Shown one piece after another: positions 1-10,909 of a stretch of DNA of 64,000 nt. The DNA lies in NCBI GenBank assembly GCA_951802195.1, contig OX637626.1:1116001-1180000 (forward strand). The letters are read 5' to 3'. The notes beneath the pieces were generated by a model, which was not told where the DNA came from, ran no database searches, and worked only from the letters and a program-made list of their open reading frames with translations. The translations under genes and the position numbers were made by a program. How positions within the stretch are numbered: position 1 is the stretch's first letter; every line of letters starts with the position of its first letter. Source of the DNA: Tausonia pullulans (taxonomy: Eukaryota > Basidiomycota > Tremellomycetes > Cystofilobasidiales > Mrakiaceae).

Positions 1-394
1 GAATAACGAGGAGGAGGCGAGGCGGAATGGAGGGTACACTGGGTGGAAGGCGTGGGTGAGGAGGCTGTTCATCAAGGAGACAGAGACGGAGCAGGGGGCG
101 GCGAAGGCTGGAAAGGGCAAGCCAGAGGACGTTATGGTCGTCCCGGGCGAGGAATGTCACGACTCGCCGTCGACCAAGGCACCGCTACCGCCGGTCGCTG
201 AGGTCGTGGAGAAGGTCCTCGAGGATGTCGCCTGGAACGACCGGACCGTGACACCGTCGCCGTCTCCGGCCAAGGGTGGGGAGACTGCACCTCGGTCGAC
301 GTCGTCCTCTGTTATTATGGAGGAGGAGCAGTCCGCCCGGCAGCAGACGAGCAAGCGGAAGGCCACTGCTGCCCAAGGCCGACGCGTGATCTAG
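1..394 (+). CDS. C-terminal end of an unidentified protein (partial, 5' end outside window)
   Basis: The frame is open from the window edge to a TAG at 392-394 and gives about 130 residues. The first part reads WKAWVRRLFIKE, basic and aromatic. The rest is a low-complexity tail rich in Pro, Ser, Thr, Lys and Glu. There is no recognisable domain, so no function is offered. The tail resembles the cytoplasmic ends of many fungal membrane or regulatory proteins, but that is a guess. The next gene (H2A.Z) starts 310 bases downstream on the same strand. The interval between them is taken as the H2A.Z promoter, with a pyrimidine-rich run before its ATG. Confidence 0.5.
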   Translation, partial: NNEEEARRNGGYTGWKAWVRRLFIKETETEQGAAKAGKGKPEDVMVVPGEECHDSPSTKAPLPPVAEVVEKVLEDVAWNDRTVTPSPSPAKGGETAPRSTSSSVIMEEEQSARQQTSKRKATAAQGRRVI

Positions 395-703
395 ATGGGC
401 CGTGTGTTGGTATCATTGCTCGAGCAAGCGAAAGTTATGTCACATGTGAGCCCGAAGGGAATGACTCCAGAGATGCGACGCGCTTCTCGCACTTGTCGCG
501 TCGCGCGTGGTGATCGACAACTCGAAAATGAGAACGGGGAGTAAGGCTTGCTTCCGCGACGGGTGGAGCGACGGGCAAGGGCGAAAGGGCGAGGAGAGAG
601 AGGCTGGACACAGAGGCGGTGGGGACGGAACGACGCGTCCTTGCCGCTAACCACGATCTTCCCAACCCACACCCATCCATCCATCCAACTACGTGCTTTC
701 GAC

Positions 704-2279
704 ATGGCTCCCCCATCCGCCGCTCCTGAATCCACGGCCCCTGCCTCGACCACCGGCGGCGGCCCTCCTTCGAAGAAGGGCGGCGCGAAGAAGGCCTCGG
801 GCGACCCGGAGAAGAAGGCGCTCCAGACGAGGAGCGCAAAGGCCGGTCTGCAGGTGCGCTTTAAGACATCGTTTCTCTCCCAGCGAAGAGAGAGGAAATA
901 GCTGTTGGCCCTCCGTGGGTGGATGGGTCGTTGGGTGGAGGGTGGAAGGGGGAGAAAGGAGGAGAGTGCAGGTGGGGGAGTAGTGTCAACCTTACGGTGG
1001 ACAGTCTTCCCCTACATAAACCTCTCATCCGCCCTCTCCCATACATCCAAGCCCTCGTTTTCTCTCCCAGACAATATCCATCCACCTCATTTACCTTTTG
1101 GCTGGACTCTCGCTCGCGCCAGCCGCCGTTAGTGGCCCAAACCCGGCTGACTCGTTCTCGTCGTCGCCCTCTTCAGTTCCCTGTCGGCCGTATCCACCGA
1201 TACCTCAAGCTTCGGACGGCCAATAACGTCCGAATTGGAGCCAAGGCTGCTGTCTATACATCGGCGATCTTGGAGTACCTTACGGCTGAGGTCCTCGAGT
1301 TGGCAGGTGAGCGTTTGGGGGGCAACGACGCGCGTGTTTGGGTGGAATCCAGACAGGTGGACCTGGGAGGACGGAGGATAAAGCTTCATGGGAGCGAATA
1401 CGGCCTCGTTTCAAAGCGAGAATGGCCGTCCGAGGAGGGAGGCGGGTCGTTTGGTGGGCATGAGGGCGTTTGCGATGACGGGACGGGTCATTCACCTCCT
1501 GCCAGCCTGTCTGACTGGACAGGCTTGTTGGAGACGCGTCTTTGGTGGCCCACCGGGACTCGAGCCGGATCCGATCTTTCGCTCCAACGATCATTCAAGT
1601 CCGAGGGTCTCGAGTCGCAGGTGGTAGAGCCTCATTGATGTTGACGGGATGGTAGAAAATGGCTACCATCGCCTTCGGTGCCACTCGAACCGCTCTCGGG
1701 TCGGCCAATTGTTCTAGTCAAACGCATCACAGTCGCTCGCATTGAGGCGTTGCTTTCACCAGGGTCGGACGCTTTGCGTCGTCGATATTGATCAACTGAT
1801 CGGGGAGGAAGGGAGACTGACCCTCCCTCCCTCGCTGGCCCTGGCACCCCGCTCTCATCCGAACCCTTCCCTCCCTTTCAGCTTTGCATGCACATGTTCG
1901 CTGACTTTTTTTTCGCCTGATTTAACATTAGGCAACGCCTCCAAGGACCTCCGCGTCAAGCGCATCACCCCACGCCATCTTCAGCTCGCGATTCGTGGTG
2001 ATGAGGAGCTCGACTCGCTTGTCCGGGCGACGAGTGCGTGGTCCATTGCCCCCTTTGCATGGCACGAGGCCTGCCTTACTGACACAAGAGCTTCTTGGGT
2101 TCCTCAGTCTCTGGTGGAGGTGTCCTGCCGCATATCCACAAGGTAAGCGCGAACTTGGCCGATAGTGTAAACGCCACCCCTCGAGACTCACCCGTTTATC
2201 TCTTCTCCTCCTCTCCCCCTTACAGAACCTCATCCAGAAGCCCGCCCCGGCACCCAAGCAGCAGACGGCCACCGCCTGA
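704..2279 (+). CDS. HTZ1: Histone variant H2A.Z
   Basis: Five exons (704-853, 1177-1306, 1932-2033, 2108-2142, 2226-2279) join in frame to a 156-residue protein. The core is diagnostic: [15 protein letters not shown], then [19 protein letters not shown], then [20 protein letters not shown] and the [11 protein letters not shown] docking region. LDSLVRATI and the Lys-rich N-tail (about residues 20-48) fit H2A.Z rather than canonical H2A. The family replaces H2A in nucleosomes next to promoters and is loaded by SWR1-type remodellers. The ATG at 704 follows a pyrimidine-rich leader and starts the acetylatable tail. All four introns are GT-AG. The second, 1307-1931, is 625 nt, several times longer than other introns in this window. 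The splice at 2033/2108 divides the Ile codon. Identification is secure; exon ends come from frame and homology. Confidence 0.95.
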
Positions 2280-4034
2280 AGAGCACTATCCCGACTCTCT
2301 TGCCCTTTGTGTTTCTCTTCGGTACGATCTCGCTCGATCTTTGCCGCATCACGTCTCCCTGCCACCGTCGTCTTTCGCCAATTTATTCGTTTCTTCCTGC
2401 GATTGTTTTTTTTTTTTGGGTCCTCGGCCCCTCCCTCATGTCGTGTACTACCCCCTTTCCTCTACGGCTTGGGAGCGAACGACGGTGATGGTCGTCGCGG
2501 TCCGCTGCGTCACACGCCACTGCTTGCCGGACGTGGCCTGATCACCAGTCATCTCATCTTGCCTTTCGCTCTCGCGGTCTATATACTGTTGTCTCAGGTC
2601 TCCCTCTGGCCACGAAGAAAGGAGAGCGAGTGGGATTTGGGCTGGCTTGCACTGCGGCGCGGCAGTACAGTACGAATCGCAGCGATCGACAATGGTTGTG
2701 GAGAGAGTGAGAAGTGAGAAAGTGGTGATGTGATGTTAAGCTCTCATGCCATGCACGGTCCGCAGGTTTCATAGATAGATAAGACCGAGAAGGAATGAAT
2801 TGGGAACGGCTGCGTGCGAGTTTTGAGCCCTGCATCCGCTGTCGAGGCCCACGGATGCTGAAGGTTGCCCGCGAGACGGACGAAACGGACGACCGCAGCG
2901 AGCGCTTTGCACTGCGAGAGAAAGAGAGAAAGAGGGAGAACGCAAGCAAGGCTGCACACGCAAACGCTTCCTTGCCTTTGACGTTATAATGGCCATGCCC
3001 GCGTGGCTGACTGGCCGGAGAGGGGTCGATCGGTCAGGGCTGTTTGGCCGAGGTCGGAGGAGAAGAGAGACTGAACGAGGTATCATCTCGAGGCATTCCC
3101 TGGTCCTCGTGCACGCTGGAGGTACAACTGCATGCGCAGACAAGCAAGGTGAATCAGATCAGATATCTATATGGGGGGAAGGGGAGGGGAGGAGGGGGGA
3201 GAAATAAACCTAAACATGCAGGTGCATGCATGGGCGCCTCCATGCAGCAGGCAAGCAAGCAAGCGACGGCGTCGCCCCTCGATTTAAATCCATCTTTTCT
3301 TTATCCCGCCTCCCCTCCCCCCGTTTCCTTTTTTAGTCATCAGGCCCACCACACGCTGGCTTCTGCTACCTGGTGGAAGGGGGGTGACATCCACACAGAA
3401 GAGTGCAGATATAGAGTCGAGAAGAAGAACAAGAAGGCAAGGTTTTGCATCATGTGCTCTCCTCTCGCCGTATCTTGGCGGCCGGCCTACCGAGGCGGAA
3501 ACGAAGGAAATTCGAGCATACAGAGGCTTGCAGTCTCGGGTGTTAGCGCGTCATTTCGAGCCGGAGGCTGCGGGTGACAGCCGAACCGCCGTGCCGATGT
3601 CCGAACTTCCCCAGAGAGGTGACGCGCCGCATGAGAGAACTTGGCGGTGCTCCCTTGCAGAGGAGAGAGATGCACAGCTCGAGGGCTCTTGCCTGATGGG
3701 GACCCACTGTTTCCTTTCACTTGCCTCCCCACAACACCAATCAATTACTATCCCCCTTGTCTCGTGCACAACGACGACGATTCATTCACTGGGCTTCATA
3801 TCCTTTCGATACCAGCAAGGGCAAACGACGCCAGTTAGGTGACTCCCCACTCCTCTCCCCCCCCTGCGGCCCCCGCTTGAGGGCGAATGAGACCAAGCGA
3901 CCGCCTCTATCTCGGCCTCCCCAGACCCGCAGGCCCCCAAACTGAGTCTCTTCCTCTCTCGCCCTCCCTGTTTAAACCTCCTTTGCCCCTCCGTCCACCA
4001 GTTTCCATCCTCGCATACCTTTCCTCTCGTCGCC
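2280..4034. other. Intergenic stretch without a recognisable gene
   Basis: This interval of about 1.75 kb lies between the H2A.Z stop and the next start codon. Open frames in it are short and low in complexity. It holds a T-run near 2407 and purine-rich tracts near 3170-3210. A pyrimidine-rich leader (3840-4034) precedes the next gene. It is read as the H2A.Z 3' region plus a long promoter and 5' UTR for the downstream gene. Confidence 0.5.
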
Positions 4035-5582
4035 ATGGGTCGGACCCCCTTCCGGAACCCGCCCGTCACGCCGCCGAGCGAGCCTGAGCTCGCCGAGCAC
4101 GCCGACGACTCCTCCCACCCGGTGTTCGCCCCGTTGCTGGGCACCTCGAACAGCTCGAGCAGCTCGAGCAGCTACGACCCTTCCTCCTCCTTCTCGTCCT
4201 CGGCCTCGTCGTCCTCGGCGTCATCCTCGTGCTCGGATGACCATCCGAGCAGCCCCCACCTCCGTTCTTCGTTGAAGCCCTCGTCGGGAACCTTGACTTC
4301 GCCCGCGGCGGCCGCTTCCGCAGAGAACAGGTCGCGGCGACGAAACCAGGACCGCGCTCGGAGGGCTGTGCTCACGCCTCCAATGAGCCCACCTATGCCT
4401 GACTCTGCTGTCCTCGACGTCGACTACGAGGAGCGCGAGATGGATGAGGCTGGAGCTGGGGCGAAGGAGGACGATGCGATCACGCTGAGGCAGGCGAGCA
4501 GCAGGAGTCGGGTACAGATGCAGCCCGGTGGCAACGCGGCGGCGTCGTCGTCCCCCTTGGCCGCTTGGCCTGCCGGCCAAGTGCTCGGCGGCCTGTCTTC
4601 TGCGGAATTCTCCCAGTTATCGGCTCCTTCGGCCATCGTCATGAAGGCACCGACGTTCTCTGACGAGGATGAAGAGGAGGAGGCCTACGAGCTCGATGAG
4701 GACGTGGAGGAGGAAGAGGGCGAGGTCGAGGAGTTCTCCCCTTCAGACGACGAAAACGACGACGACGCGGACGACGACGACAACGACGACTATCTTGACC
4801 AGCAGGAGCTCGCCTGTCAGCAAGACGAGTTCATCCGAGCCGGCTTCTTTCGCCATCACGACACGTCTGTCTCTCCCAGCTCGTCCTCTTTGCTATGGTC
4901 CTCCTTCGTCTCGCTGTCCTCCCTCTCCTCCTCGGCCATCCTCTCGGAACTTGCCCGGCTCACCCTCCTCGTCCCTCGCATCTCCCACGTCCTCCCCGAC
5001 CGCACACGATCTACCCTCGAGCGGTTTGCCTCCGGCTCAGCCTCCTCCTCTTACACTTCCCTCCCCCTCCACACCCTCTCCCCCTCCTTTCAACAAGAGG
5101 ACACTCACCGCCATCACCACCGCCACCACCGCCATCACACCCATCTCCCGCTCCACCCCTCCCATCTCCCCCTCCCCCTCAAGCTTGTCCATACCCTCTC
5201 CTACCTCCTCATCCCGCCATTTCTCCTCGCGCTCCCAATCGCCATCTCCCTTTGGGCTCTCGGCGAGCTCTACTACTACGCGGGCTTTGTCCTCGGCTTC
5301 CGATCGCCCGTTTACAAGGTGCTACTGTGGGTCATTGTCGGGTCGGCAGCGACAACGTATGGGTGGTTTGGGTTCTGGATGATCGTCCGGATGGGGCTGG
5401 GCCTCTCGGATCTATGGTGGAGCAACGGCGCCGCAGCAACATCAACAGAATCGGCAGGAGGTACGACTGCAGATGGGAGGAGGAGGCAGACGCCAGGGAA
5501 TGGTCGGCCTTCGAGAGGCAGGCGGAGAGGAGGAGGATCAGGACTGTTGAGGGCAGGTGGTGGCGATCGGGGGATGGATTAG
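4035..5582 (+). CDS. Intronless acidic/Ser-rich protein with C-terminal membrane segments, function unknown
   Basis: A single uninterrupted frame of 515 residues, unusual in this intron-rich region. Residues about 30-80 are almost pure Ser tracts. Residues about 205-260 form a very acidic Asp/Glu block, and a His-rich run follows near 360-375. From about residue 380 the sequence becomes ordered and hydrophobic. Two or three likely transmembrane segments lie around LIPPFLLALPIAISLW, YKVLLWVIVGSAATTYGW and FWMIVRMGLGL, followed by a basic Gly/Arg-rich tail. The layout suggests a membrane protein with a long disordered N-terminal cytosolic region. No family was recognised. The start is the first ATG after a C/T-rich leader. 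The Ser block at 4150-4230 comes from a short tandem codon repeat. Confidence 0.7.
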   Translation: MGRTPFRNPPVTPPSEPELAEHADDSSHPVFAPLLGTSNSSSSSSSYDPSSSFSSSASSSSASSSCSDDHPSSPHLRSSLKPSSGTLTSPAAAASAENRSRRRNQDRARRAVLTPPMSPPMPDSAVLDVDYEEREMDEAGAGAKEDDAITLRQASSRSRVQMQPGGNAAASSSPLAAWPAGQVLGGLSSAEFSQLSAPSAIVMKAPTFSDEDEEEEAYELDEDVEEEEGEVEEFSPSDDENDDDADDDDNDDYLDQQELACQQDEFIRAGFFRHHDTSVSPSSSSLLWSSFVSLSSLSSSAILSELARLTLLVPRISHVLPDRTRSTLERFASGSASSSYTSLPLHTLSPSFQQEDTHRHHHRHHRHHTHLPLHPSHLPLPLKLVHTLSYLLIPPFLLALPIAISLWALGELYYYAGFVLGFRSPVYKVLLWVIVGSAATTYGWFGFWMIVRMGLGLSDLWWSNGAAATSTESAGGTTADGRRRQTPGNGRPSRGRRRGGGSGLLRAGGGDRGMD

Positions 5583-6799
5583 TCGCTCAAGCTTCCATGC
5601 ATACATACATACACTCTCTAGCATTACCGTCTACTTTACTCACTTGTATTTAATCCTATTGGTCAATCTTACTCCTCCTGCGGGCGCTAGACTCTGCTCT
5701 GCCGCATGTCCCTTCGAGCTTCATTCGAGAGAAATCACATGGCTGCCGACCTGAAGCTGGGGGTTGCCCCGTAGAGCAGCATGCGACGCATCCGCGTTGT
5801 GGAGTTCGTCATGTCCCCGCTATCACATGGGGACTGTCTTGGCGTGGGTCGAAATGAAAGAGCTATCCTGGGAAGACGGCTGATAATGATAAAGTGGGGG
5901 GAAGCGAGAAGGAAGGGCCCCGTGGGCAAAGGTCGCGGCTGAGAGTTACCGGATTTCAAACTCAGCTCCTGACTCCAAGTAACAGTGGCCTCTCACTAGA
6001 CCAGACCGAGAGTCGTGGAGGGCTCAGCTCGTTACAACGCTAATCCGACTCTAATTACTGGAGGGCCCGTGAGTTGAAGGACAAAGAGCAGTCATAGTCA
6101 TGCATGGGAGGCTTATTCACATCGAAACGAACTGGAAAGGATAACATATGGAGAGGACTCGAGGAGCGAACCAAATGGGGAAGCATAACCGGAATACATC
6201 CAAGCCCAGTGTTATGTAGAAGCACGAACGAAAGAACAGGTGCTCGGGTCTGCGATGTCGCCCCAACGCAGTTATCTGGGGATGGCGAGTCCGATAAGTA
6301 GGTTTCTGACATCGAAGACCGTAGAAGAAGAAGGAACTGCTTGATCGGCTCTTGAAAAGAACCGTGAGGTGAGGCGCACACCTCGGTTACGTAGGTGTTC
6401 AGATGCACGCTCTGCAACGCGGATAAATCCACTCGACGTGCAAACAAACCCCATGAAGAAGGATTATCCTACAAGCCAATATCAGTCCTGAAGCATTGCA
6501 CACGAAATATGCCAGTCCCAGTGGGACAGAAGGAGAGAGCTCTGAAGGCGAACATCGCCAAGAGCACCGGCGCACTGCTCCGGGCTGTCCAAGACCGAGC
6601 CGAGGTTGGAGCCGAGGTTTGGAGCCGCGGAGTTGAACTGAAATTCCCCCGCAAGCAACCAACTCGATTAGCTTAAGGCCATATTGGGACCAGGAGCTCA
6701 ATAATATAAATGGCCAGATGCGTAAAGGGGGGGGGGGGGGAAGATTTCAATCCGTCTCCGTCTTGTCTCTCGCCTTGATGCAGAGAGCATCGACAGCAA
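5583..6799. other. Gene-poor stretch
   Basis: After the 3' end of the previous gene, base composition becomes more even (less GC-rich) and reading frames are short and broken. No family could be recognised on either strand. A G-run lies near 6727-6740. The stretch leads into the aspartic protease relic and looks like decayed, non-selected DNA. Confidence 0.4.
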
Positions 6800-7780
6800 T
6801 AGGTGCTCCCTGCCATCAAAGGTGAATGAGAGCTGAGGGCTGGACGAGCAAGGGCAGGTGTAGTAACCGGTGTATTTAAAACCGAGTGTGTTGATAGCAT
6901 CGTCAACCCGCGAGACCTGGGCTCAAACGGCGGCGATATCGTCAATGCTTCTATCTGCGTAATGAAACAATAGTCAAGTCAAGGTCTTCGTATTCCGGCG
7001 TCGGTGGCATCTGCTCACAATTGAGGGTGACTCCGCTGTCGATGATGGCCGTGGTGGACGGGAAAACCAGGGCGAGCCATCAATAAAAACACCATCGAGT
7101 CCGACGGTCCAATACTGGGGATAAGTGGCCGAGGCATCGCACCAAGTTGCTTTAAGAGGGCAGTGAGTCTCTTTCGAGGATGACTACCGAACCTCCGGCG
7201 CGAGTGATGGTGTCGGAGTAATGGGCCGGGTTGATGTCACCGGGGAAGAGCTTCGTGTCCGTCTTGGCTGGATCGAACGGAAGGACGAGGCAGTGGACCT
7301 TCCCCTCGGCAGCGATGGGCTGGAAGAAGGGGTTTCGCCAAGCTGGAAAAGGCGAGAGAGGATACTGCCAGAGAGACCGTCACTTGAGGTGCTCAAGATT
7401 GAGTCTGCCATCGAGGTGGCTGGTCTGAACAGTTGATCCGTGCTCTGGACGACGCCGACCGACAGTGTGTCTGTGGATTCGACCCGAAGATGTGGAGCCA
7501 TGTCCGCAGCTGCGATCCGTCGGAGGGAAGCGTCGAGTGCGGGTGATTCAATGAAGCGCTACAAGTTAAAGTTGCCACCTAGAAGATAGAGAACGATCCA
7601 AACTGCTTCATGGCGATCGGGGAGATGGTGTAAATAGTGTGTATGCCCTGAGAGGGGATAAGTGGGTGACCAGTCTCTCCGAACAATGGCTGAGACCTGA
7701 AGAACACCCAGATGTTTCCGCGCAACTGCTAAACCTGCATGAAGCGAGGGGGACCCAGAGGTCGCTCGGTGTGAGGAAAG
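6800..7780 (-). pseudogene. Broken pepsin-like aspartic protease gene (family A1)
   Basis: Minus-strand fragments in family order can be read in different frames. FLTPSDLWV lies at about 7752-7778, where a live enzyme has the FDTGSSDLWV catalytic loop. An N-lobe part (TDTLSVGVVQSTDQLFRPAT) ends near 7370. LFQLGETPFFQPIAAEGKV follows near 7310-7360. The second catalytic motif region, TAIIDSGVTL, is at about 7030-7055. A C-lobe piece with GYYTCPCSSSPQLSFTF lies near 6810-6880. The first DTG is changed to LTP, frames shift between blocks, and stops fall inside. Introns could explain some frame changes but not the lost catalytic Asp. Live relatives are secreted or vacuolar endopeptidases. No other gene lies nearby to suggest a cluster. 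Confidence 0.7.
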
Positions 7781-8488
7781 GACATCATGTTTTTACTAGT
7801 TCGACACGTGGCTTGGTAAACCGCACCAAACCAGAGCAAGAGACTCGACTGCATAACACCAACCGAATAACAGCGGAACAGGAGCCTGGTTCTTGTTGGA
7901 AGGAGCGATCAACGAAGACCTATAATCTAGTGATTTCCATCCCTTGTTCTCATCTTTCTAGTAACCTTTTACGCCACTAGGTTAACCTTATATGAGCGGG
8001 TAGAGTCGAGTAGATATATGAAATACGCTTGCAACCACATTGGACCCCAGGCCGAACATAGACCTTCAACAGTTCTGACGTTTGGTCCAGTGCCAATGTC
8101 GAACTGAATCTGATCACCGATGTTGGCGAGACCCATCCAGAGAGATTATGCAGACTCTAGAGAAGCCAGATATCCGAGGCGGAATAAGACCGCGAACAGG
8201 TTTGGTATGACTGGCCCAAGTCAAGGGCTGAGGAGGATGAACGAGGAGAGATATTGCAATTTTTGTGTGTGTATGTATTTAATCCGTGAGTAATACGTAG
8301 AGGGCGAGGCAACCCTATGAGATACAGCGAGTCGTAGCCAGATAAGGCGAGAGCTAAAGTGAAAGAAAGATTGGGTATAGAGAAAGGCCCATTAGAGAAT
8401 GTAAAATGCCCAGGTACCACATTATCGAATGCAATTATAGATGTGTTTGAAACTGTTAGTACCATCAATAGGCGTTTACGCCTTGCTT
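7781..8488. other. Non-coding DNA upstream of tRNA-Pro, with a diverged repeat
   Basis: No gene is recognised. The stretch at about 8250-8345 (a TG-rich run, then ACCCTATGAG.TACAGCGA) resembles the DNA upstream of the other tRNA-Pro copies: 58,005-58,070, its mirror at 34,405-34,470, and more weakly the minus strand near 50,265-50,330. This suggests the tRNA-Pro unit includes upstream sequence. Confidence 0.4.
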
Positions 8489-8605
8489 GTCTGGATGGTG
8501 TAGCGGTATCACGCCATGTTAGGGTGCCTGACTACTGCGAAATCATCCGTATTCAGTCAAACCATCACTTCATGGAGGTCCTCGGTTCAATCCCGGGTTC
8601 GGACC
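8489..8605 (+). tRNA. tRNA-Pro(AGG) with a 45-nt intron
   Basis: The acceptor GTCTGGA pairs with TTCGGAC, allowing G-T pairs. The D stem GTG/CAC, anticodon stem CCATG/CATGG and T stem CTCGG/CCGGG enclose the loop TTCAATC. The loop TTAGGG gives anticodon AGG (Pro), and base 73 is C as expected for eukaryotic tRNA-Pro. The intron, 8525-8569, sits one base 3' of the anticodon, the canonical nuclear position, and contains CCT that can pair with the anticodon. A-box and B-box sequences are intact and a T4 run follows. The mature sequence is the same as the copies at 34.0 and 58.4 kb; only intron bases differ. Confidence 0.9.
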
Positions 8606-9355
8606 CTTTTGCCCTCCTCCACCTCCTCCGTCCGAGAAGAATTTCCACTGCGACTCCTCCCGCCGCTCCTCCCTCTGCAAGCTGGCAAGATGATCGGTCT
8701 CTGTCGGGGAGACAGATCCACACGCTCTCGACACCCACCCCCTCGCCTTGGATCCATGCTGATGCAAACGAAGGTTCGCCAACGCGGCACGGTCTGCTTC
8801 TCGCCGAGCCACGAACCTCCTATCCATGGCTCCCCGACCGTGCGAAGGCCCAGACCCAGATCGGCCGCGCGATCGCAGGTCAATACTGTCGTGGGGCAGA
8901 AGGAGGGCGATCCACGCTCTCCGCCGCTCGCTCGCCCACGAACAGCGCGGCTCTTCTATTTTTTATATACTCTGACTGCCTTCCGCCTTTCGAACACACT
9001 CCTTGTCGCACTCACCCCTATCTCTTGTTTGCGTGGATCCATCCATGAGAGGAGAGCTTGGGCGCTGGAGAGTCCGAGCCCGGAACGCTCGATGCTTTCT
9101 TCCTCAGTCTGCAGGTCCTACCTACCCTGCTGCGCCGTCAGCCGTGTCACTCCTGCTTGCCACCTCGCGGGCAAAGCAGTTCGGTCCATACGACGAGATA
9201 TCGACCCCAATCGTTTCTCCTTTGGCAAGCATGACGATGGAATTGTCCGTCCGACCAGGCGGCCCAAAGCTGCAGTTGGAGAGCTGACTGAGGCTGGAAA
9301 GCTGAGACTGGAGAGCTGAGGCTGGAGGAACGCCCGCCGGCAACTGTCCAGCGGG
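8489..9355 (+). repeat. Direct repeat copy 1: tRNA-Pro plus 750-bp downstream flank
   Basis: The tRNA-Pro and all sequence to about 9355 recur in the same orientation at 58,349-59,198. Agreement is high but imperfect, with substitutions and several small indels. Examples are the CTCTCGACACCCA region near 8725 and extra GAGCTGA-type repeats near 9280-9320. Neither copy shows a convincing conserved protein. A TTTTTTATATACT motif at about 8955 is kept in both copies. Similarity stops just after AACTGTCCAGCGG. Confidence 0.85.
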
Positions 9356-9632
9356 TGGTTGTCCTCCCTTCGATCCCCACGCGTTGACCGTCGTCGTCGC
9401 CGGCTCCGACGGTCAGACCTGCCTGCCCAGAGGGACAAAGCGTGAAGTCGAGGGACGAATGGGTGCGTGCCTTCTCTTCTTTCTGGCGTCTGGGCCCGAC
9501 GGCGGCGGCTTGGGTTTGATCTTGCTCTTTCCCCTCTTGCCAGAGTGGTGTTTTCGCGCTTGCCGTGATCTCCTCATCCCAACCACATTCCAAGCACATC
9601 TCCCCCTCCCCCCCCCCCCCCAGCTCCCTACC

Positions 9633-10909
9633 ATGCACTACTCACGCCTCTCGCTGGCCCTCCTCCTCCCCTTCCTCGTGGCTCCGGCTACGGCCGTTCC
9701 TGCTGTGTCTGCCACTTCTGCCTCGCCTCAGGCCCTTGGCTTAGACAACGCTGCTCTTCAGGTGGGGGCTGAGGGACTTGTCGTTCCTCTGGTCCCTGCT
9801 CCCGTCCCGGCTGCTGTCAAACCGATCACGAATGGAGAGCGGTTCAAGAGGGGTCTCCCGCCGGCCGCTCCCAAGAAGCGCGGATTCCGAGCTCTGGGTA
9901 CGCAGGATCGGCATGCGCGCTGCTCGCTCGTTCATCGATTCTTGTTTGGCCATCCGCTGATTTTTCACTCCCTCATCGCTACTTCCCTCTCTGCCCATCA
10001 CTCTCTGTATTTCTATCCACCACGTCCTGCTTCTTCATTCCCTTCTCCAGCTCCCCGCTCCTCCCCAGTTGCGCCTCGAGACGGGCGAATTCGCATCAAC
10101 AAAGTGTCCGACGGCTCCTTCATCGGCTACGGTTCGTGGGATACAGCTTCGATACTCGAAGAAGAAAGAGGGTTCTCTCATCCTGATTGATTCCCCAAAC
10201 AGTGGCCCCGAGCACCTGGCTCAATTACCTCGCGGGGGCATCAGGAACAGACCCGGCCAATTCGTTTGGCGTCTCGATCTCTGCGGCAGAAGGCACCACC
10301 CAAGCCGAGATCTCCATTGTCTCTGTATGTCTTCATAGACTTCATCCATTCTTCTTTCATCTCAGACCTTGACTGATCTCCTCTGTATATTTGACCAGAC
10401 GCCCAATTCGGCGTACAATGGCTACTTCCTGGGCGGTATAGTCAACGGCGGCGACTTGTCTGCCAACTCCCCCTAGTGAGCGGCGACTAGCTCATTCGCA
10501 TGGATCGGGTGCCGACAACAGCTGACTCAGGTGTCCACTCTTTTCATTTGCAGTTTCAACGCTCTCGCGGGAGTTACGCACACTGACCCTGGCTCGGCGT
10601 CTAAGGTGCTCAAGTCCACACGGTCTAGTATTAGCGCCGTCGAGTCGTCGATCTTTACGATTGGACCCAACGGCGGACTCACGGCGACGTGGGTCAACAA
10701 GGATGGAGGTGGGTCCGGTCCTCGTGCATCTGCCGTCGCAGTATCGAGCGACGCCGCTCAGTGACTGATGCCGTCCATCCTGTCTGCCAGCCAACGCGCC
10801 CACCGTTCTTTGTTATGAACATGGAGGCGACCTTCTTCGGCTGTCATCCAGCAGCGTAGTCGGCTGTCAAGTGGCCGTCACTTGGACGTTCGTCGAAGGG
10901 CCGCAGTAG
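9633..10909 (+). CDS. Secreted protein of unknown function
   Basis: Six exons (9633-9897, 10069-10131, 10203-10324, 10399-10475, 10554-10708, 10791-10909) join in frame to 266 residues. The N-terminus is a clear signal peptide (basic start, then LALLLPFLVAPATAVPA, cleaved about residue 20). A Pro/Ala-rich propeptide-like part follows, with basic sites such as GERFKRG and PKKRG, suggesting Kex2-type processing near residue 75. The rest contains APSTWLNYLAGASGT, NGGLTATWVN and two Cys. No domain was recognised. A longer upstream start in the same frame was set aside because this ATG begins the signal peptide and follows a C-run leader. Expected location is extracellular or cell wall. Confidence 0.75.

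Noticed and set aside
919-1638. 239-codon frame overlapping H2A.Z exon 2
   Set aside because: It reads through intron 1, exon 2 and intron 2 of H2A.Z; only the middle part is real histone sequence.
1530-1640. tRNA-like stretch in the H2A.Z intron (GGGACTCGAGCC)
   Set aside because: Acceptor and D arms could not be folded on either strand, so the T-loop resemblance is treated as chance.
4140-4235. Short tandem AGCTCG/TCCTCG repeats as a possible array
   Set aside because: They encode the Ser tract of the 4035-5582 protein and are a simple codon repeat; no CRISPR-like spacing exists anywhere in the window.
8516-9319. 267-codon frame in the direct repeat, also partly open in the second copy
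   Set aside because: Small indels between the copies shift the frame instead of being multiples of three, and no domain is seen, so coding is unlikely.
9384-9632. Longer N-terminus for the secreted protein
   Set aside because: The ATG at 9633 begins a textbook signal peptide directly after a C-rich leader; the upstream extension is low-complexity.
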